This document shows positions 21,400 to 32,269 of a stretch of 64,000 nucleotides of DNA, in pieces (position 1 is the stretch's first letter; every line of letters begins with the position of its first letter). The position numbers and the translations under genes were made by a program. The stretch is from Symbiodinium kawagutii (lineage: Eukaryota; Sar; Dinophyceae; Suessiales; Symbiodiniaceae), in contig VSDK01015254.1 of assembly GCA_009767595.1 (NCBI GenBank), forward strand, positions 310,379-374,378. The letters are read 5' to 3'. The notes beneath the pieces were generated by a model. It ran no database searches. It was not told where the DNA came from and saw only the letters and a program-made list of their open reading frames with translations.

Positions 21400-21790
21400 C
21401 ATCGAGCAACCATTTACCATCCCACATGACGTGACCACCTTTGTCAACAGTTCTCTTCACCTTCAATTAGCCATGAAAACTATAAACCATTATACTGCAC
21501 TAATTAATCATGATGTTTCCATTGTTAACCACTAAATGACCACCGGTTTCCCCTGCCTAGTGACTACCATTTAACCATCAATGAACAATCAATTCCCTAT
21601 CACTTGATCACACTCAACCATCACTTAACCATTGCTTGACCATGAATCATTGCTCAATACTCATTTAACCATTTGCTTAAGAACCCTCAACCATCAATTC
21701 ACCATATAGTTGGTATATATCCCTATAATTGTTAGTCATCATCTCATCTATTAATCAATAACCAGCTATTGTGGTTGGTTAACTCTTGAC
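21400..21790. repeat. CA-rich repeat block with C-like right end
   Basis: CCATCAATTCACCATATAGT, TCATTTAACCATTTGC and related words, ending in a C-family right end (GGTTAACTCTTGACCCACAT) about 20 bp before the island at 21815. Confidence 0.55.
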
Positions 21791-21814
21791 CCACATGAGC
21801 CATGATGATCCATC

Positions 21815-21935
21815 AACATTGACTATGACTCCACCAACGCCGGCGACCGAGGCACCAATGAACAAAGCAAAACCAGCCTGGCACGACGGAACGGCTTGGG
21901 GGCTTGGCGTCATAGGGGCGAATAGCCATCTTAAC
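21815..21935 (+). other. GC-rich exon-like island
   Basis: The plus frame reads MTPPTPATEAPMNKAKPAWH and DGTAWGLGVIGANS. CA-rich DNA lies to the left and TG-leaning DNA to the right. Splice sites are not clear; product unknown. Confidence 0.3.
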
Positions 21936-22429
21936 CATGATAAGAATGTTTTTAATCTGCTTCAATAACCATTGAGACCAATGGGTTTAGATAATGACAA
22001 TGGTCGAGAATGGTTATTCAAACGAGGTAAATCGTAGGATTATGGCCAAGCCATGGTGAGATAATAATAATGGCTCTTTAAAACTTCTGATTCCTGAGAG
22101 AGGTCAAAATCACGGTTGAAACGCAAACAACCGTTAAAACCAAATGGTTTTAAAGGGGGATAATCAATCTTATCATCAATGGTTTGTGAATGGGAATCTA
22201 AGAATATCAATGTTTTAATAATTGTTGTTTAAACGTGGATAATTATGATAATATTTTGAAACCAAAAACTATCAACCAACAACCAACAATATCAGGATCA
22301 CCCAAAAGATCACTGGTGGTTGTTTATAGACGTTTTGGTAATCAATGCTGATAATACAATCAACTACGATCTTTTTATGATAGGTTATCAATATATTGGA
22401 TGGAGTGATATCTATTTTTGGCATCTTAG

Positions 22430-22530
22430 GATCTCTTCACCAACAGAAATGACTCCATCCACGGTGGTACCATCCGTCGCGTCGCAGGGAGCCCGGGCTC
22501 CCGGAGTTTGGCTCCCGGAACCGTGATGAC
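22430..22530. other. GC-rich exon-like island, strand unresolved
   Basis: Plus frame TEMTPSTVVPSVASQGARAP and minus frame CDATDGTTVDGVISVGEEIL are both protein-like. It includes a palindromic GGAGCCCGGGCTCC at its centre. Confidence 0.25.
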
Positions 22531-22679
22531 AAAACGCTGAGAAAATCCAGCTGAACATGGTCTCGTTTGTGGGAGCTGATCCTGTTGTCTGCAGGATTTA
22601 TGCAAACTGTCATAAATAGTTTGTGAATAATTCCGAATATAATGATGACCAGTTGGTACTACAATAGTCACCCATCATA

Positions 22680-24240
22680 AATAACGAATCAATGCTTACT
22701 AATAGTGGTAACAACCATAGTTCAAGTTATCACCATCATGACTAGACGGTCGATCAGTGTGATACTTTGTCATCACAAGCATAAGAAAATGATTTTCGAC
22801 TGGTCGTTCTAGTAGTTTCAATCGTCACAACGAGAGTTACAACCACTTAAAAGGAGAGTTTTTAACAAGTTGTACATTACACCAGTAACTCTCATCAACC
22901 ACTTTTAGAATAATGAGAGCAACCTTGTATTCGAATGTAACATGATGGTATTGTTTGACAACCACCTGATGGGATGACACTGGACGGATGTACGGACAAC
23001 CACCTTGATTGCTACTGGTTAAATAGCTACATAAGCGCGGTGGAGGAATTGTCATCACCTCCGCAGGATCTGTACAACCTAAAATCAATAGTTTGAAAAT
23101 ACTTATTGGCAATAATAACCAGAAGTTCATCACAGTTGTTACTTACCAAAACTTACTATCCACATGATGAACTATAGGTAATAAGTGTTGTCAATAGTTG
23201 GTTATTAACAAGATCAACATTATTGCTACACATTCTTCAACTGACCATAGTTCGCTCAAAACAACAGCGGATCATCGCTGATGATTTTCAGTAGCCTGTA
23301 GTTAGTCATGGCTCCTGACTATCTCTTCTTTACTTGTTAATTAATCAAAGTTGATAATCATAGTTAATCATTAATGACCTATAGTTGATCAAAAATTATA
23401 AATTACCATAGTAATTACCAAACACTTTGAACCACAGTATGTCATAAATCACGATCAACCCTACGTTGGTTCCCATTAGACAACACTGAATGAAATGTTG
23501 TCGCTGCAATGGTCAGTGGCGGACCACCGCACCGCTGACCCGTCCGAAGAACCATGATTGACCGTTAACGATTGTCTCTGCGACCTAAGACTAAACACTA
23601 AACTGTTGGTTCAGCAAAACATCGTCAAACCATGAGTAGAGTAAGCAATGATCTGGGGATTCTAGATATAGTTTCGAAAGTCCAAACTAGATTAATAAGA
23701 CACTGATATGGGAATTCCAGATAAACCAGGGCGCTGAATGCCCATGATATGGGAAAGATAGTTTCAGCAAAATTTCTGGTTTCTACCCCTGTGTGCAATG
23801 AAACAAACATACCAAATATCTAGACAAACGAGCGCGAAATGCATGGGTAAATCATACATCATGGAAACTGAAAAAATGTTTTGCTTGGATAGCTTCTGGA
23901 TTAGATGCAATCACACAGTGGCAATCTTAATCAACTACAGCGCCAACCAGATCGTTGATACCAGTACTGAGATTCTAGTTTGATAGGCACAGGCCATGTT
24001 ATCTGCACCGCGGAGATTCAATGTCATACAGGATGTCCGGCTTGACATGCTGCTGCCCGTCCATGTTCATGAACAGAAATGAGTGGCAAAAAACCTGATT
24101 GCTGGAGGACAGTTCATACTGATCAATGCTGGGGGATACAACCAACGAGCCATGCATTTTGAGTAATGCTAGGATGATAATCATGAATAACTAGCAAGGC
24201 ATGAATGGTTTTGCACAACACTCATTTTTGCCAGGCAGCT
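22680..24240. other. AT-rich region, no gene identified
   Basis: Diverse AT-rich sequence with loose TCATCA/ATCAACC words and a few short frames. None shows a consistent coding signal, and no known element ends are present. Confidence 0.4.
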
Positions 24241-24250
24241 TTATCAATCA

Positions 24251-24352
24251 CTGGTTGGTGGTTTCGACCCATCCCCCCAAAAATCGTAAATCAAAAAACC
24301 ATCCAAAACACTGAGGAGAATCGAAGCAGTGCTAATCAAACCACCAGCTAGC
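24251..24352 (+). mobile_element. Family E element, diverged interior
   Basis: CTGGTTGGTGGTTTCGACCC at the left and AATCAAACCACCAGCTAG at the right. The interior differs from other E copies (AAATCAAAAAACCATCC). Confidence 0.6.
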
Positions 24353-24524
24353 CTATTCTTGCTGGTTATCCCGGTGATCTCCCCCATAGTAAAACCACAT
24401 GCTCCACAGTAGTCAATTATGTAGTCATAGAAAATCCCAGCTAGTTTCCCTAGAAAAATAGTTGATCAGTCATAGAAAATCGCAGCTAGTTTCCCTATCA
24501 AAACTCCACCAGCTGTGACCGCTA

Positions 24525-24670
24525 GGCGTCAGCCCTGCTGGTGCTGCCTTGGCAGGACTATAAAGAGCTCCGCTTCCTGTGACTCCACCAGCGTGGCAAA
24601 ATTCCTGAGGCCAGCGATGGTCACTTCATTGGCGGCAGGGGCTCCCAGGGCACCATGGTGGTTGATCTGG
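24525..24670 (-). other. Candidate exon, unknown protein
   Basis: A clear minus-strand coding signal reading HHGALGAPAANEVTIAGLRN and FATLVESQEAELFIVLPRQH, with strongly GC-rich third positions. DNA to the right is GGTTGATCTGGTTGATCG, and AGCTAGTTTCCC repeats lie to the left. It lies 2 kb downstream of RCC1-like paralogue 2 on the same strand. Family not recognised. Confidence 0.5.
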
Positions 24671-24879
24671 TTGATCGTGTGACATGGCTTTGTCCGTGGT
24701 GGCACTTACGAACCGTCCACCATGTCGACCTAGTAACTGGTTGTTTACTGTGCTTAGTTCGGGGTTATTGGCTACCTGCCAGGGCTTAGTTCATCATGCT
24801 TATATCCCACTGAACTAACCTTAGCTCTACGGCATCGCTCGAACATGCTCTACACCGGAAGGCTGCAGTTTACAGGGCG

Positions 24880-25120
24880 AAACTCTTGATGTACAGGCCA
24901 TTTGCAGTTTCGCAGGAATTCTGCATTTTGAAAGGAATATGGCCCCTGCCAGAGGATGCCCATGCTCAACTGGGCGGTCTGGATTACATCCAAGTCCACC
25001 CGGTTTTGTTTTTACTTGGCATACCTTTGCAGAACCTTCGGGTGGATTCTACTACAGTTGCTCGAAAACACCAAGACCAACATACAACACCGATTCTCAC
25101 CAAACACCGACAATGATGAC
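24880..25120 (+). other. Plus-strand coding-like remnant
   Basis: The plus frame reads YRPFAVSQEFCILKGIWPLP and LGGLDYIQVHPVLFLLGIPL, protein-like but with modest third-position GC. It runs convergently towards the end of paralogue 2. It may be a decayed exon; no family recognised. Confidence 0.28.
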
Positions 25121-25269
25121 ACTTGTAGTTCGAAGACAAATCAGGATAGCCCATGCAAACATGCACACGCACGGCAGCCAAACCACGCTCTTTATTCGAA
25201 ATCACATCTGTGTCAGCATTGTTCAACTGCATTCACAGCTCCTTGGCAAATCAACGTGTGTCAACTCTG

Positions 25270-26824
25270 CTACAAATTTGCGACCTGGTCTTCGGTTGCA
25301 GGGCAGTCACCACCGAAGTTTGGGTCACCCCACGTGACAAGCGACCAATCTTCCAGGATCGCAGCAAATGCCCCCCCTGTGCTCTGAATGTGCTGCACTG
25401 CCCTAAGCCGACCTTGGACTGCAGAACTGTCGCCACCAATGCCCGAACGGCCCCACGTTATAACTGACCCATCTTCCAGGATCGCGGCAAATGCTCCCGC
25501 TGTGCTTTGAATATGCTGCACTGACTTAAGCTGACCTCGGACTGCAGAGCTGTCGCCACCCATGTCCTGGCGGCCCCACGTTATAACTGACCCATCTTCC
25601 AGGATCGCAGCAAATGCTCCCACCGTGGCCTGAATCTGCCGCACCGCCTTCAGCTGCTCTTGGACTGCAGAGCTGTCGGCACCACACTCTACGTTGCCCC
25701 ATGTCACAACCGCCCCATCCTCCAAGATCGCTGCAAATGCAGCATATGAACCTGCAATGTGCCGCACAGCCTTAAGCCTCTCTTGAACTCCAGAGCTGTC
25801 AGCACCACGGTTCTCATGGCCCCATGTCACGACGGACCCATCGGCCAGGATCGCGGCAAATGCGCCATCTGTCGCATGAAGCTGCTGCACCGTAGCAAGC
25901 TGGTCTTGAACTGCAGAGCTGTCACCGCCACTCTCATCATACGCACCGCCCCATGTCACAACCGACCCATCTTGCAGGATCGCAGCAAACGCACTCTCTG
26001 TGGCTTGAATCTGATGCACGGCCTTGAGCTGCTCTTGGACTGCAGAGCTGTCAGCACCACACTGTGGGTCACCCCAGGTTACAACCGAGCCATCTTCCAG
26101 GATCGCTGCAAATGCTCCCACTGTGGCCTGGATCTGCCATACAGCTTTGAGCTGCTCTTGGACTGCTGAACTGTCACCACCAAGGCGCGGGTTGCCCCAT
26201 GTTACGACTGACCCATCTTGCAGGATGGCAGCAAATGCAGAAGATGTGGCGTGGATGTGTTGAACTGCCTTAAGTTGATCGTGGAGTGCAGAGCTGTCGC
26301 CACCACTGTACTCATTTCCCCACGTGATGACATTGTCACCGTGGACGCACCACAGAGCGAAGGCTCCCCCGCCATGAATTCCGCATCTCTTTGTTGCTGC
26401 TAAGGGTCTTGCTTTTTGTGGAATGGCGGTGAGGTGGTCTCCACTTTGAACCACGGCCTCCAAGGATTGACCGTTAGCAAGAACACGTGCATCTGCAGTG
26501 ACAAGCCGGTGCTAGGTGTCTTGCTTTCTGTGGAATGGCGGTGAGGTGGTCTCCACTTTGAACCACGGCCTCCAAGGATTGACCGTTAGCAAGAACACGT
26601 GCATCTGCAGTGACAAGCCGGAGCAAGTCTTGTTTGAAGACCTTTTGGGCCAGAAGCTTCAAGTCCCCAACTTTGGAGGACCGCAGAATGGAAAAGGCTT
26701 CGCTCTGACCACTCGCCAAACCGACAGTCACATGAATCACATCACTCGTGTCCAACGTGTCTTTTTCGAGGCCAGCCCCTGCAATGGCATCTTTCTTTCT
26801 TCGCTTGGCCCCCTCAAGTGACAT
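25270..26824 (-). CDS. Ubiquitin-like/RCC1-like repeat protein, paralogue 2 (about 480 aa if spliced)
   Basis: The ATG at 26822-26824 has an in-frame TGA nine bases upstream; the stop is TAG at 25270-25272. A lysine/arginine-rich leader precedes a ubiquitin-like segment (VIHVTVGLASGQSEAFSILR, GDLKLLAQKVFKQ, QSGDHLTAIPQ). Then come nine repeats of about 41 residues (AFAAILEDGSVVTWG, variable loop, DSSAVQEQLKAVRQIQAT), as in paralogue 1. Repeat 4 has a longer loop (GAYDESGG). A 112-bp tandem duplication (26406-26629) breaks the frame between the two domains. Removing exactly 112 nt gives 481 codons with no internal stop. A GC-AG intron at 26458-26569 would do this, and GC donors are known in dinoflagellates. 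The alternative is a recently broken gene. There is no HECT domain. Repeats are more diverged from each other than in paralogue 1. Confidence 0.83.
26406..26629. repeat. 112-bp tandem duplication inside paralogue 2
   Basis: Copies at 26406-26517 and 26518-26629 differ by one base over about the first 100 bp (TTTTTG versus TTTCTG), with a few changes at the right edge. 112 is not a multiple of three, so both copies cannot be translated in one frame. Each copy contains GGAGGCC, giving AG at an acceptor and GC at a donor in equivalent positions. Confidence 0.92.
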
Positions 26825-26888
26825 CAACCCTCATGTAGTGAAACTGATTTGGTCACGCCCTTCAGCCAAGTTGCGGACGTAGATCCAC

Positions 26889-27380
26889 ATGACAAGCTCT
26901 GATGATTCTACAGCCATCACCGAAACCATGTCACCATGGATCACCTTTTTTTGGGTCCCAACATGTAGCTACTACTGTAGCTGCCTCAAAAGACCTCCGA
27001 AGCTTCCCATGGTTGGCCCAGGAAACCAACGCATCCTGCCAGGTGTCATGGTAATTGATTTCTTGGGTGAAACTCCAGGACCACCAACTTGTGGGGGAGT
27101 GGGAAATCCATACATTTTAGAGGGGCACTCTGCTTGCTTGTAGCGAGATTAGCTGGTTGATAGTTCTCGTACAAGGGCTTGCTAACAGATTCTGTATATC
27201 AACCTGGTACAAGGCCGTGCATGCGTTGATCATCATCCCTCGACAGCATACTGTGACTATACTTTGTTTCACATGGATCATGGATAGTATGCTAGCAACA
27301 TATCTAGCTATGGCTTTTGCTATCATAATGTATCATATCAATGTATAGTAAATCGTCGTACTACCAGAATACATGAATAC
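26889..27380. other. Upstream region of paralogue 2, no element identified
   Basis: Unique-looking, mixed-composition sequence with short open frames on both strands and no convincing gene. Any promoter of the minus-strand gene should lie in the left part, but no motif is recognisable. Confidence 0.35.
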
Positions 27381-27385
27381 ATGTA

Positions 27386-27490
27386 ATGGTTTCTCAGATT
27401 GGGGGACCCAAAAATGGTGGGTTTCTTATTGTAAATTATTTCTAAGCTGGATGATTTGGGGGTACCCCTCTGGCTTGAGAAACCACCATA
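27386..27490 (+). mobile_element. Family A terminal-inverted-repeat element
   Basis: AATGGTTTCTCAGATTGGGG at the left and CCCTCTGGCTTGAGAAACCA at the right, with interior TGGTGGGTTTCTTATTGTAA and GGATGATTTGGGGG. Confidence 0.75.
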
Positions 27491-27577
27491 TGAGGTTCTC
27501 CATCACTGGTGATACCCCCAAAGATCCCCTTGTAAATCGACTTGGGGGGCCTGGCAAACAGGCCTGATAACTGATGA

Positions 27578-27606
27578 ATATCCCCTATGGCTTGAGAAAC
27601 CAACAT
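27578..27606 (+). mobile_element. Solo right end of family A
   Basis: ATATCCCCTATGGCTTGAGA continuing AACCAACAT matches only the right terminus of family A; no left end is present nearby. Confidence 0.5.
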
Positions 27607-27644
27607 AAAATGCTTGTGGATAGTGTGGGGAGACTCCGAAACCT

Positions 27645-27663
27645 ATCTCTCTCTCTCTCTCTC
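27645..27663. repeat. (CT)n microsatellite
   Basis: Short perfect CT run followed by CCCCCAG. Confidence 0.9.
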
Positions 27664-27800
27664 CCCCAGTCACCATCTGTACTGCCGGCGGCAGCATCAT
27701 AACATAATCAATTGTTTTAAATAGGGTTTTTAGGGGTTACAACCATTATTGATGGTTAATCATAGGGGATAATAACCAACTAATGATGGTTGAACAGCTA

Positions 27801-27945
27801 CTGGTTGGTGGTTGAACCACCCCTATAAAAGATATCACCTTTTCCCTTATGATGAAGCCCGCTCCCGATGAAAAACATTCGTCAACCAACAATTGTTAAC
27901 AATCATTCGGGAAAATCAAACATATTTAGAAGTAACTGTTCAACC
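27801..27945 (+). mobile_element. Family E element, right end decayed
   Basis: CTGGTTGGTGGTTGAACCAC start and interior GTCAACCAACAATTGTTAAC with CGGGAAAATCAAAC. The right AAACCACCAACCAG end is not preserved. Confidence 0.5.
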
Positions 27946-28128
27946 ATCATTAGTTGCTTATTATCCCCTATGATTAACCATCATTAATGGTTGTAACCCC
28001 TAAAAGCCCTAGTTAAAAAACACCATCCAGTTGTACCATCAAGTTATGGATTCATCTTAACTATCAAGTTAATGGGGGAACCAGCAATTATGGTGGTCAT
28101 GGCGGTACACGAGAGATACAGGGTTTTG

Positions 28129-28142
28129 ACACACACACACAC
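28129..28142. repeat. (AC)n microsatellite
   Basis: Seven AC units within GGGTTTTGACACAC; no further significance seen. Confidence 0.85.
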
Positions 28143-28468
28143 AGAGCCATTTGACTAACCAAAAATGCTTCAATCAATGGTCTACCCATGGTATGCCCAT
28201 GTCATCTGGTGTTCAGATATGATGGGTCAATGTAACCATCGGAAAAAAGGGGTAGGTGAACATTCCAACATTGGACTAGTTTGGTCATATAGGGGATGTC
28301 CACCAGGGTGCCGGGTATTGACCCATACCCCCATACAGTCACAAGCATCTAGTACTCATTTCTCTGTCGGCCAACCGAATCAAAGCAAGAAACCAATGGT
28401 TCAATCCATCAATTCATCAGAACTGCTGCCTGTTCTAAGTTCGTTTACCATCTCTTTACCATCAATTT

Positions 28469-28564
28469 CTGGTTGGTGGTTTCAACCCCTATGAAAATAT
28501 CAGTCAACCAACCATTTGTTAATGATTACTAGTGAAAATAAAACATGTTTGAAACCACCAACCA
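28469..28564 (+). mobile_element. Family E terminal-inverted-repeat element
   Basis: CTGGTTGGTGGTTTCAACCC at the left and TTTGAAACCACCAACCAG at the right, with interior CAGTCAACCAACCATTTG and TTACTAGTGAAAATAAAAC. The cleanest E copy, very close to 52116-52212. Confidence 0.85.
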
Positions 28565-28734
28565 GATTTCGCTATACCATCTCTTCCTACCATTTGCTTG
28601 AGCCAACCCCTGGTAGCTCCCAGCTTCAGGCGGCTGACCCGCTCCAACCAGCCAGATTTACCACCAACTGACCATGGCTTCAACCAACCAGGCACCACCC
28701 ACCAGGCACCACCCACCAGGCACCCATCACCCAC

Positions 28735-28845
28735 CAGGCAGGGGCCAAGCGTCTCATGCTGCTGCTGCAGTGCCCCCAGCCGCGCTGCTACGGAGCATAG
28801 GGCGCCCAAGATGTCGTGCGGCCGAAGGAAGCGCGAACCCAACTC
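28735..28845 (-). other. Candidate internal exon, 111 bp
   Basis: Minus strand, bounded by an acceptor (GGCAAGCCCTAG) and a donor (CCCCTGCCTG followed by GTGGGTG). It reads SRFLRPHDILGALCSVAARL and GALQQQHETLG, Leu/Ala/Gln-rich and probably helical. The left flank is ACCACCCACCAGGC and the right flank GGGTGGTGAAGGGG, a strongly complementary pair. Product unknown. Confidence 0.42.
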
Positions 28846-28859
28846 CTAGGGCTTGCCGC

Positions 28860-29620
28860 GGCGGGTGGTGAAGGGGTGGATGGCTTGGTGGCTGCTGGTG
28901 GCTTAGGGTGCTTGGGGGGAGTGGTTTAGCGATTGTTGGTGATTTTGGATGGCAAATTCGGGTGAAAGTTGGTGGTTCAATGGTGATGTGACTGATGAGA
29001 TGATTTTCTGATGGTGGACTAATGATGGTGGGCTAGGTGAGGCGGTGGTGACTGGTAGATTTTCGAAATTCTTGTGGTTGAAATGGTGGTTAGTCATGGT
29101 GGTGAATAGTGGTGATGGTGCAGGTGGAGACTGGTTCGTGTTTAGTGGGTTGCTGGTGGATCGATTTTGTGAAGGGTAGATGAGATTGGATAATTGATGG
29201 ATTTTGTGTTTCACTTTGGTTGGTAATAGTGGGGAAATGGTGGTGATTTGTCGTTTGCGATGGATCAAGGGTGATTTATGATGGGTAGTTGTTGATGATA
29301 GATAACGGCAGTTTTGACGATGTTTAGCGATGATTAGTAAGATTAATGGTCAGGGATTCAATGCTGATTGAATTGTTGAGGCTCATGATGGTGGTCATTG
29401 ATTAAAGGTTGATGGTTGAGAACTGTTGTGAATCAAAGTAAACGTGGTTCATGATTTGGTCACTTCGTGGTTGATCAATGGTCGGGATATTAGAGAATGT
29501 ATGACCAAATGTAGCTGAATGTTGGTGAATCATGTTATCACTGGTGCAAAATAGCATGGTTAGAATGGGTTACAATGGCAAATGGTGAACCAGGTTGGTT
29601 TGTCATGGTTGGTGTAGACC
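28860..29620. repeat. TG-rich degenerate repeat block
   Basis: GGTGGCTGCTGGTGGC grading into GATGGTGGACTAATGATGG and similar words. The minus frame here is Pro/Ser/Thr/His-rich because it translates the repeat; not a gene. Confidence 0.65.
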
Positions 29621-29636
29621 GCACCGGTTCTTGGCA

Positions 29637-30991
29637 TCATTGACTGCATCTGAAGATTGCTCTAATGTTGCCTAAACATTTGACAAGGATAGGTGATTGA
29701 TAGCACGGAATCACTGTTTCCATTAAGATTCTGTAAGGTTGCTTAATGCTGTGATCAATAATAGCCTTTGAGCAGGGCATGAAACTCGGAACTGTTACAG
29801 TATAATTGCATTTCCTGAAGTGGTGAAGCCTGGTGGGAAAACTACTCTTTTTGCATGGAAAATCATTGATAGCTTGCAAAACAGCTCGTTCTGATACTTG
29901 GACGTGGCCCAACGCAGAACTTTCTTGAACCATGTCCAGCCAACTGCCAATATTAGATCACCTGGAAAGAAAAAGGTTGGGTTGACTAGCCAATAGGGTC
30001 TGAGTCAGACGCAACCATCCACAAAAATCCAGGCAGGGGGGTAGTTGAATATCCCAAGAAATATCCAGGCTAAGGCCCAGCCCACACCGAGCGAATAGTG
30101 CATAGATCCGTCTAGCATAATATCTGAGGTTGTGAGCCGACGTGGAACTGAAGGTACGCTGCGACCAGGTCATGCCAAGAGACACAAAGGCGCTTAGAGA
30201 ACCGAAGATTGTCACAGTGACAGAACAAGACTAAATTGCATGAAGGTCTGATAAAGGGCACAGTGGGACTCATTTTGATCTCTCTTAGGCCATAAACTTG
30301 CGCAGTTCGAAGCTGTCAAGTCGTTTCCTACATGGTACCCACTACTGAAGGTTACATTCCGGTTTCTCTGTCAGTGGAAGAGGACAGGTCGTCAGTTGAC
30401 TGAGATAGGTCGTCCTGTGGCGACAGTTTGTCTGCTGGCTGAGGTAGGTCATCCCGAGGCTGGTCACGTTCATCATGATTGACTGGATGCGAGTCATCCG
30501 GGACATCCGCATTACCCAGGGTCGGTTGCGTGGTCGTCCAGTGTACTAGAAGCAGTTCTCCTTGTAGACCGAAGTCATTGAGCCATTCAAACAGGTTGGA
30601 GTCCCCCAGCCTGCGCACATATTCATGCTGTCGGCTGCAATGTGCTTTGCAAAGTGTGTAGCTGCAACCATCGCTGCTCTTCGATTTCAGAGAGGGAAGT
30701 GACTTGCGTCACTAAAGAGACTTGGGGTGACGTAAAAGGGAAGCATGAGTCCACTTCAATTGCCCTGATGGTGTGATGTGAGAGTACCGTAAGGGGCCTC
30801 AGTGCCCCACTAAGTGCGGCATGGGCAATCACATACGCTCTTTTATGTGAGCAGCCCACCAAGGTGAGCATAATCCTTGTCGCTTCTGCCGACTGTGATA
30901 GTTCATAGAAAGTCGTGGGGCTCTGACTCATTCGTTGGTTGTGCAGGACGGATGAGAGGTCATTGGCCATCGCCTGATCAGCACTGATCAT
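29637..30991 (-). pseudogene. Decayed minus-strand coding region, unknown
   Basis: Four minus-strand frames in series look partly coding but are separated by stops and frame changes. From upstream: ANDLSSVLHNQRMSQSPTTF with HKRAYVIAHAALSGALRPLT; then a shifted frame CSRQHEYVRRLGDSNLFEWL leading into an acidic Asp/Gln/Pro/Ser repeat (DDLPQPADKLSPQDDLSQST); then YYARRIYALFARCGLGLSLD; then SERAVLQAINDFPCKKSSFP. It reads as one old gene or retroelement remnant with at least two frame breaks near 30660 and 30350. No diagnostic RT, protease or integrase motif was seen. Confidence 0.4.
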
Positions 30992-31079
30992 GATTGGTCA
31001 TTTTGAGGATGTGAACAGCTAGGACTGCAGGGCAACCCCAGCCATATCCAACTCCCTCGCTCTCTCTACTTAAAGAAAT

Positions 31080-31280
31080 GTCGAAAGGACTCACCAACCG
31101 GTTCGCACCACTAATCATCAATAGCCGCTATGAATCACTAACAGCCAGTATCCAGCAAAACTAATCATTTGATCACCACTACTCACCATTATTAAACGAA
31201 ACAATTCCCATCAGCAAACACCCGTTGAACCCTTCGAAACCATTGGTTGATGGTTGCTGAATCTTGGTGCCAGCGGCTTT
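31080..31280. repeat. CA-rich repeat flank
   Basis: CCACTAATCATCAATAGCCG, CACCACTACTCACC and similar words left of the island at 31285; no gene. Confidence 0.45.
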
Positions 31281-31284
31281 ACCC

Positions 31285-31445
31285 CACCCGCTGAACCCCC
31301 ACCANNNNNNNNNNGCACCTCCCCTTGCGCCCAAGTGTCCCATGCATCTTCCCAAGCCACTAAGCAGTTTTGCAGTTTTCCTCGGGCTCGGTCGCAACGC
31401 TTAGCCGCCAGACCCTTACTGCAGATGTGTTCACAAAGCAATATC
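31285..31445 (-). other. Candidate exon spanning an assembly gap
   Basis: The minus frame reads CEHICSKGLAAKRCDRARGK and LQNCLVAWEDAWDTWAQGEV up to the 10-N gap. It is well-composed and Cys/Trp-containing. The sequence beyond the gap (GGGGTTCAGCGGGTGGGG sense) is lower complexity, so the downstream boundary cannot be set. Family unknown. Confidence 0.4.
31305..31314. other. Assembly gap (10 N)
   Basis: Ten unknown bases, probably a placeholder length, inside a GC-rich island. Spacing and frame across it cannot be trusted. Confidence 0.98.
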
Positions 31446-31449
31446 ATTC

Positions 31450-31850
31450 AATTATGAACGATTCTTGAGCAACTATCAAACGTCAAAAATCACGATTCTT
31501 TGACATTAAGAACCACTAGGAACTGTCACTAATCAGTGTAAACCATTAATAACCATCATTATAAACCATACGACAATCATAAAGCATCATTTAGAGGCTT
31601 GGAAAATAATTGTGATCATCAAAACATAGAAATAACCATTCTCCACCATATACTCATTCCGAAACACAAGCGTAGAACCATCATGAAACCAACAGTTAAC
31701 CATCAAAACCAAGTCTTCAGTTCAGCAGCCACCAGTAAACATCCACGACCATTGCTGGCGAATCATGAGCCCAAGTTAATCAGGGCAAGGTTTCAGTTTT
31801 TTGTGCACATGCGACGCCCTCACGAAGCAACAAGCAACAACAAGCAGCCA
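31450..31850. repeat. CA-rich degenerate repeat block
   Basis: AACCATCATTATAAACC, AAAGCATCATTTAG and AACCATCAAAACC words. No convincing gene. Confidence 0.5.
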
Positions 31851-31852
31851 GT

Positions 31853-31990
31853 GATGGTTTCTTAAAATAGGGGTACCCCCAAGCATCCAAGATCAATGGA
31901 TTCGGGTAATAACCCAACCATTTTAGTTGTTATATCCCCTATCATTGCTGGTCATTTCCATCGCATTAGGCATTGTTAACCATAGCTTTG
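31853..31990 (+). mobile_element. Family A left end plus mixed element DNA
   Basis: GATGGTTTCTTAAAATAGGG and TACCCCCAAGCATCCAA match the left half of family A. The right half is replaced by TATCCCCTATCATTGCTGGT-type sequence, so this is a truncated or chimeric copy. Confidence 0.45.
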
Positions 31991-32019
31991 GGGATCCCCA
32001 AACTGGCTGGGGGACCCCC

Positions 32020-32135
32020 CCAGCCGGTACTCGCCAGCGCTTCGACGAGCGGCGGTTGTTTTGAAGTTGCGGATCCAGTTCCAGCATTCTTCCACGCATC
32101 TCCTTGGTGTGTTACCAGGTTGCGGTAATGATGGG
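32020..32135. other. GC-rich exon-like island, strand unresolved
   Basis: Minus frame GDAWKNAGTGSATSKQPPLV then EALASTGW, and plus frame RAAVVLKLRIQFQHSSTHLL, are both open. It is followed within about 15 bp by an inverted C element. Confidence 0.25.
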
Positions 32136-32145
32136 AGGACCGAAC

Positions 32146-32263
32146 TGGCTATGGGTCAAGCAGTTAACCAACCAATAGTGGGGATAATGACCAACCATTC
32201 TACAGGGAAACCAATGGTTAGTGATGGGGAACTAGGGGGACTAAGGGTTTTGACCCATAGCCA
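32146..32263 (-). mobile_element. Family C element, inverted orientation
   Basis: TGGCTATGGGTCAAGCAGTT at the left and GTTTTGACCCATAGCCA at the right. The interior runs in reverse (GGTTAGTGATGGGGAAC), so this copy is flipped relative to all other C copies. Confidence 0.8.
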
Positions 32264-32269
32264 ACTGAA

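Noticed and set aside
25759-26403. Plus-strand frames opposite paralogue 2
   Set aside because: Antisense shadows of the repeated gene, rich in Cys/Arg/Ser with no independent support.
8978-26824. Calling the two repeat proteins HERC2-type E3 ligases
   Set aside because: Neither has a HECT domain or any catalytic cysteine context; only RCC1-like repeats and a ubiquitin-like start are visible.
28903-29268. 121-codon minus-strand frame rich in Pro, Ser, Thr, His and Asn
   Set aside because: It is the translation of a TG-rich repeat block and has the same residue bias as other such blocks.
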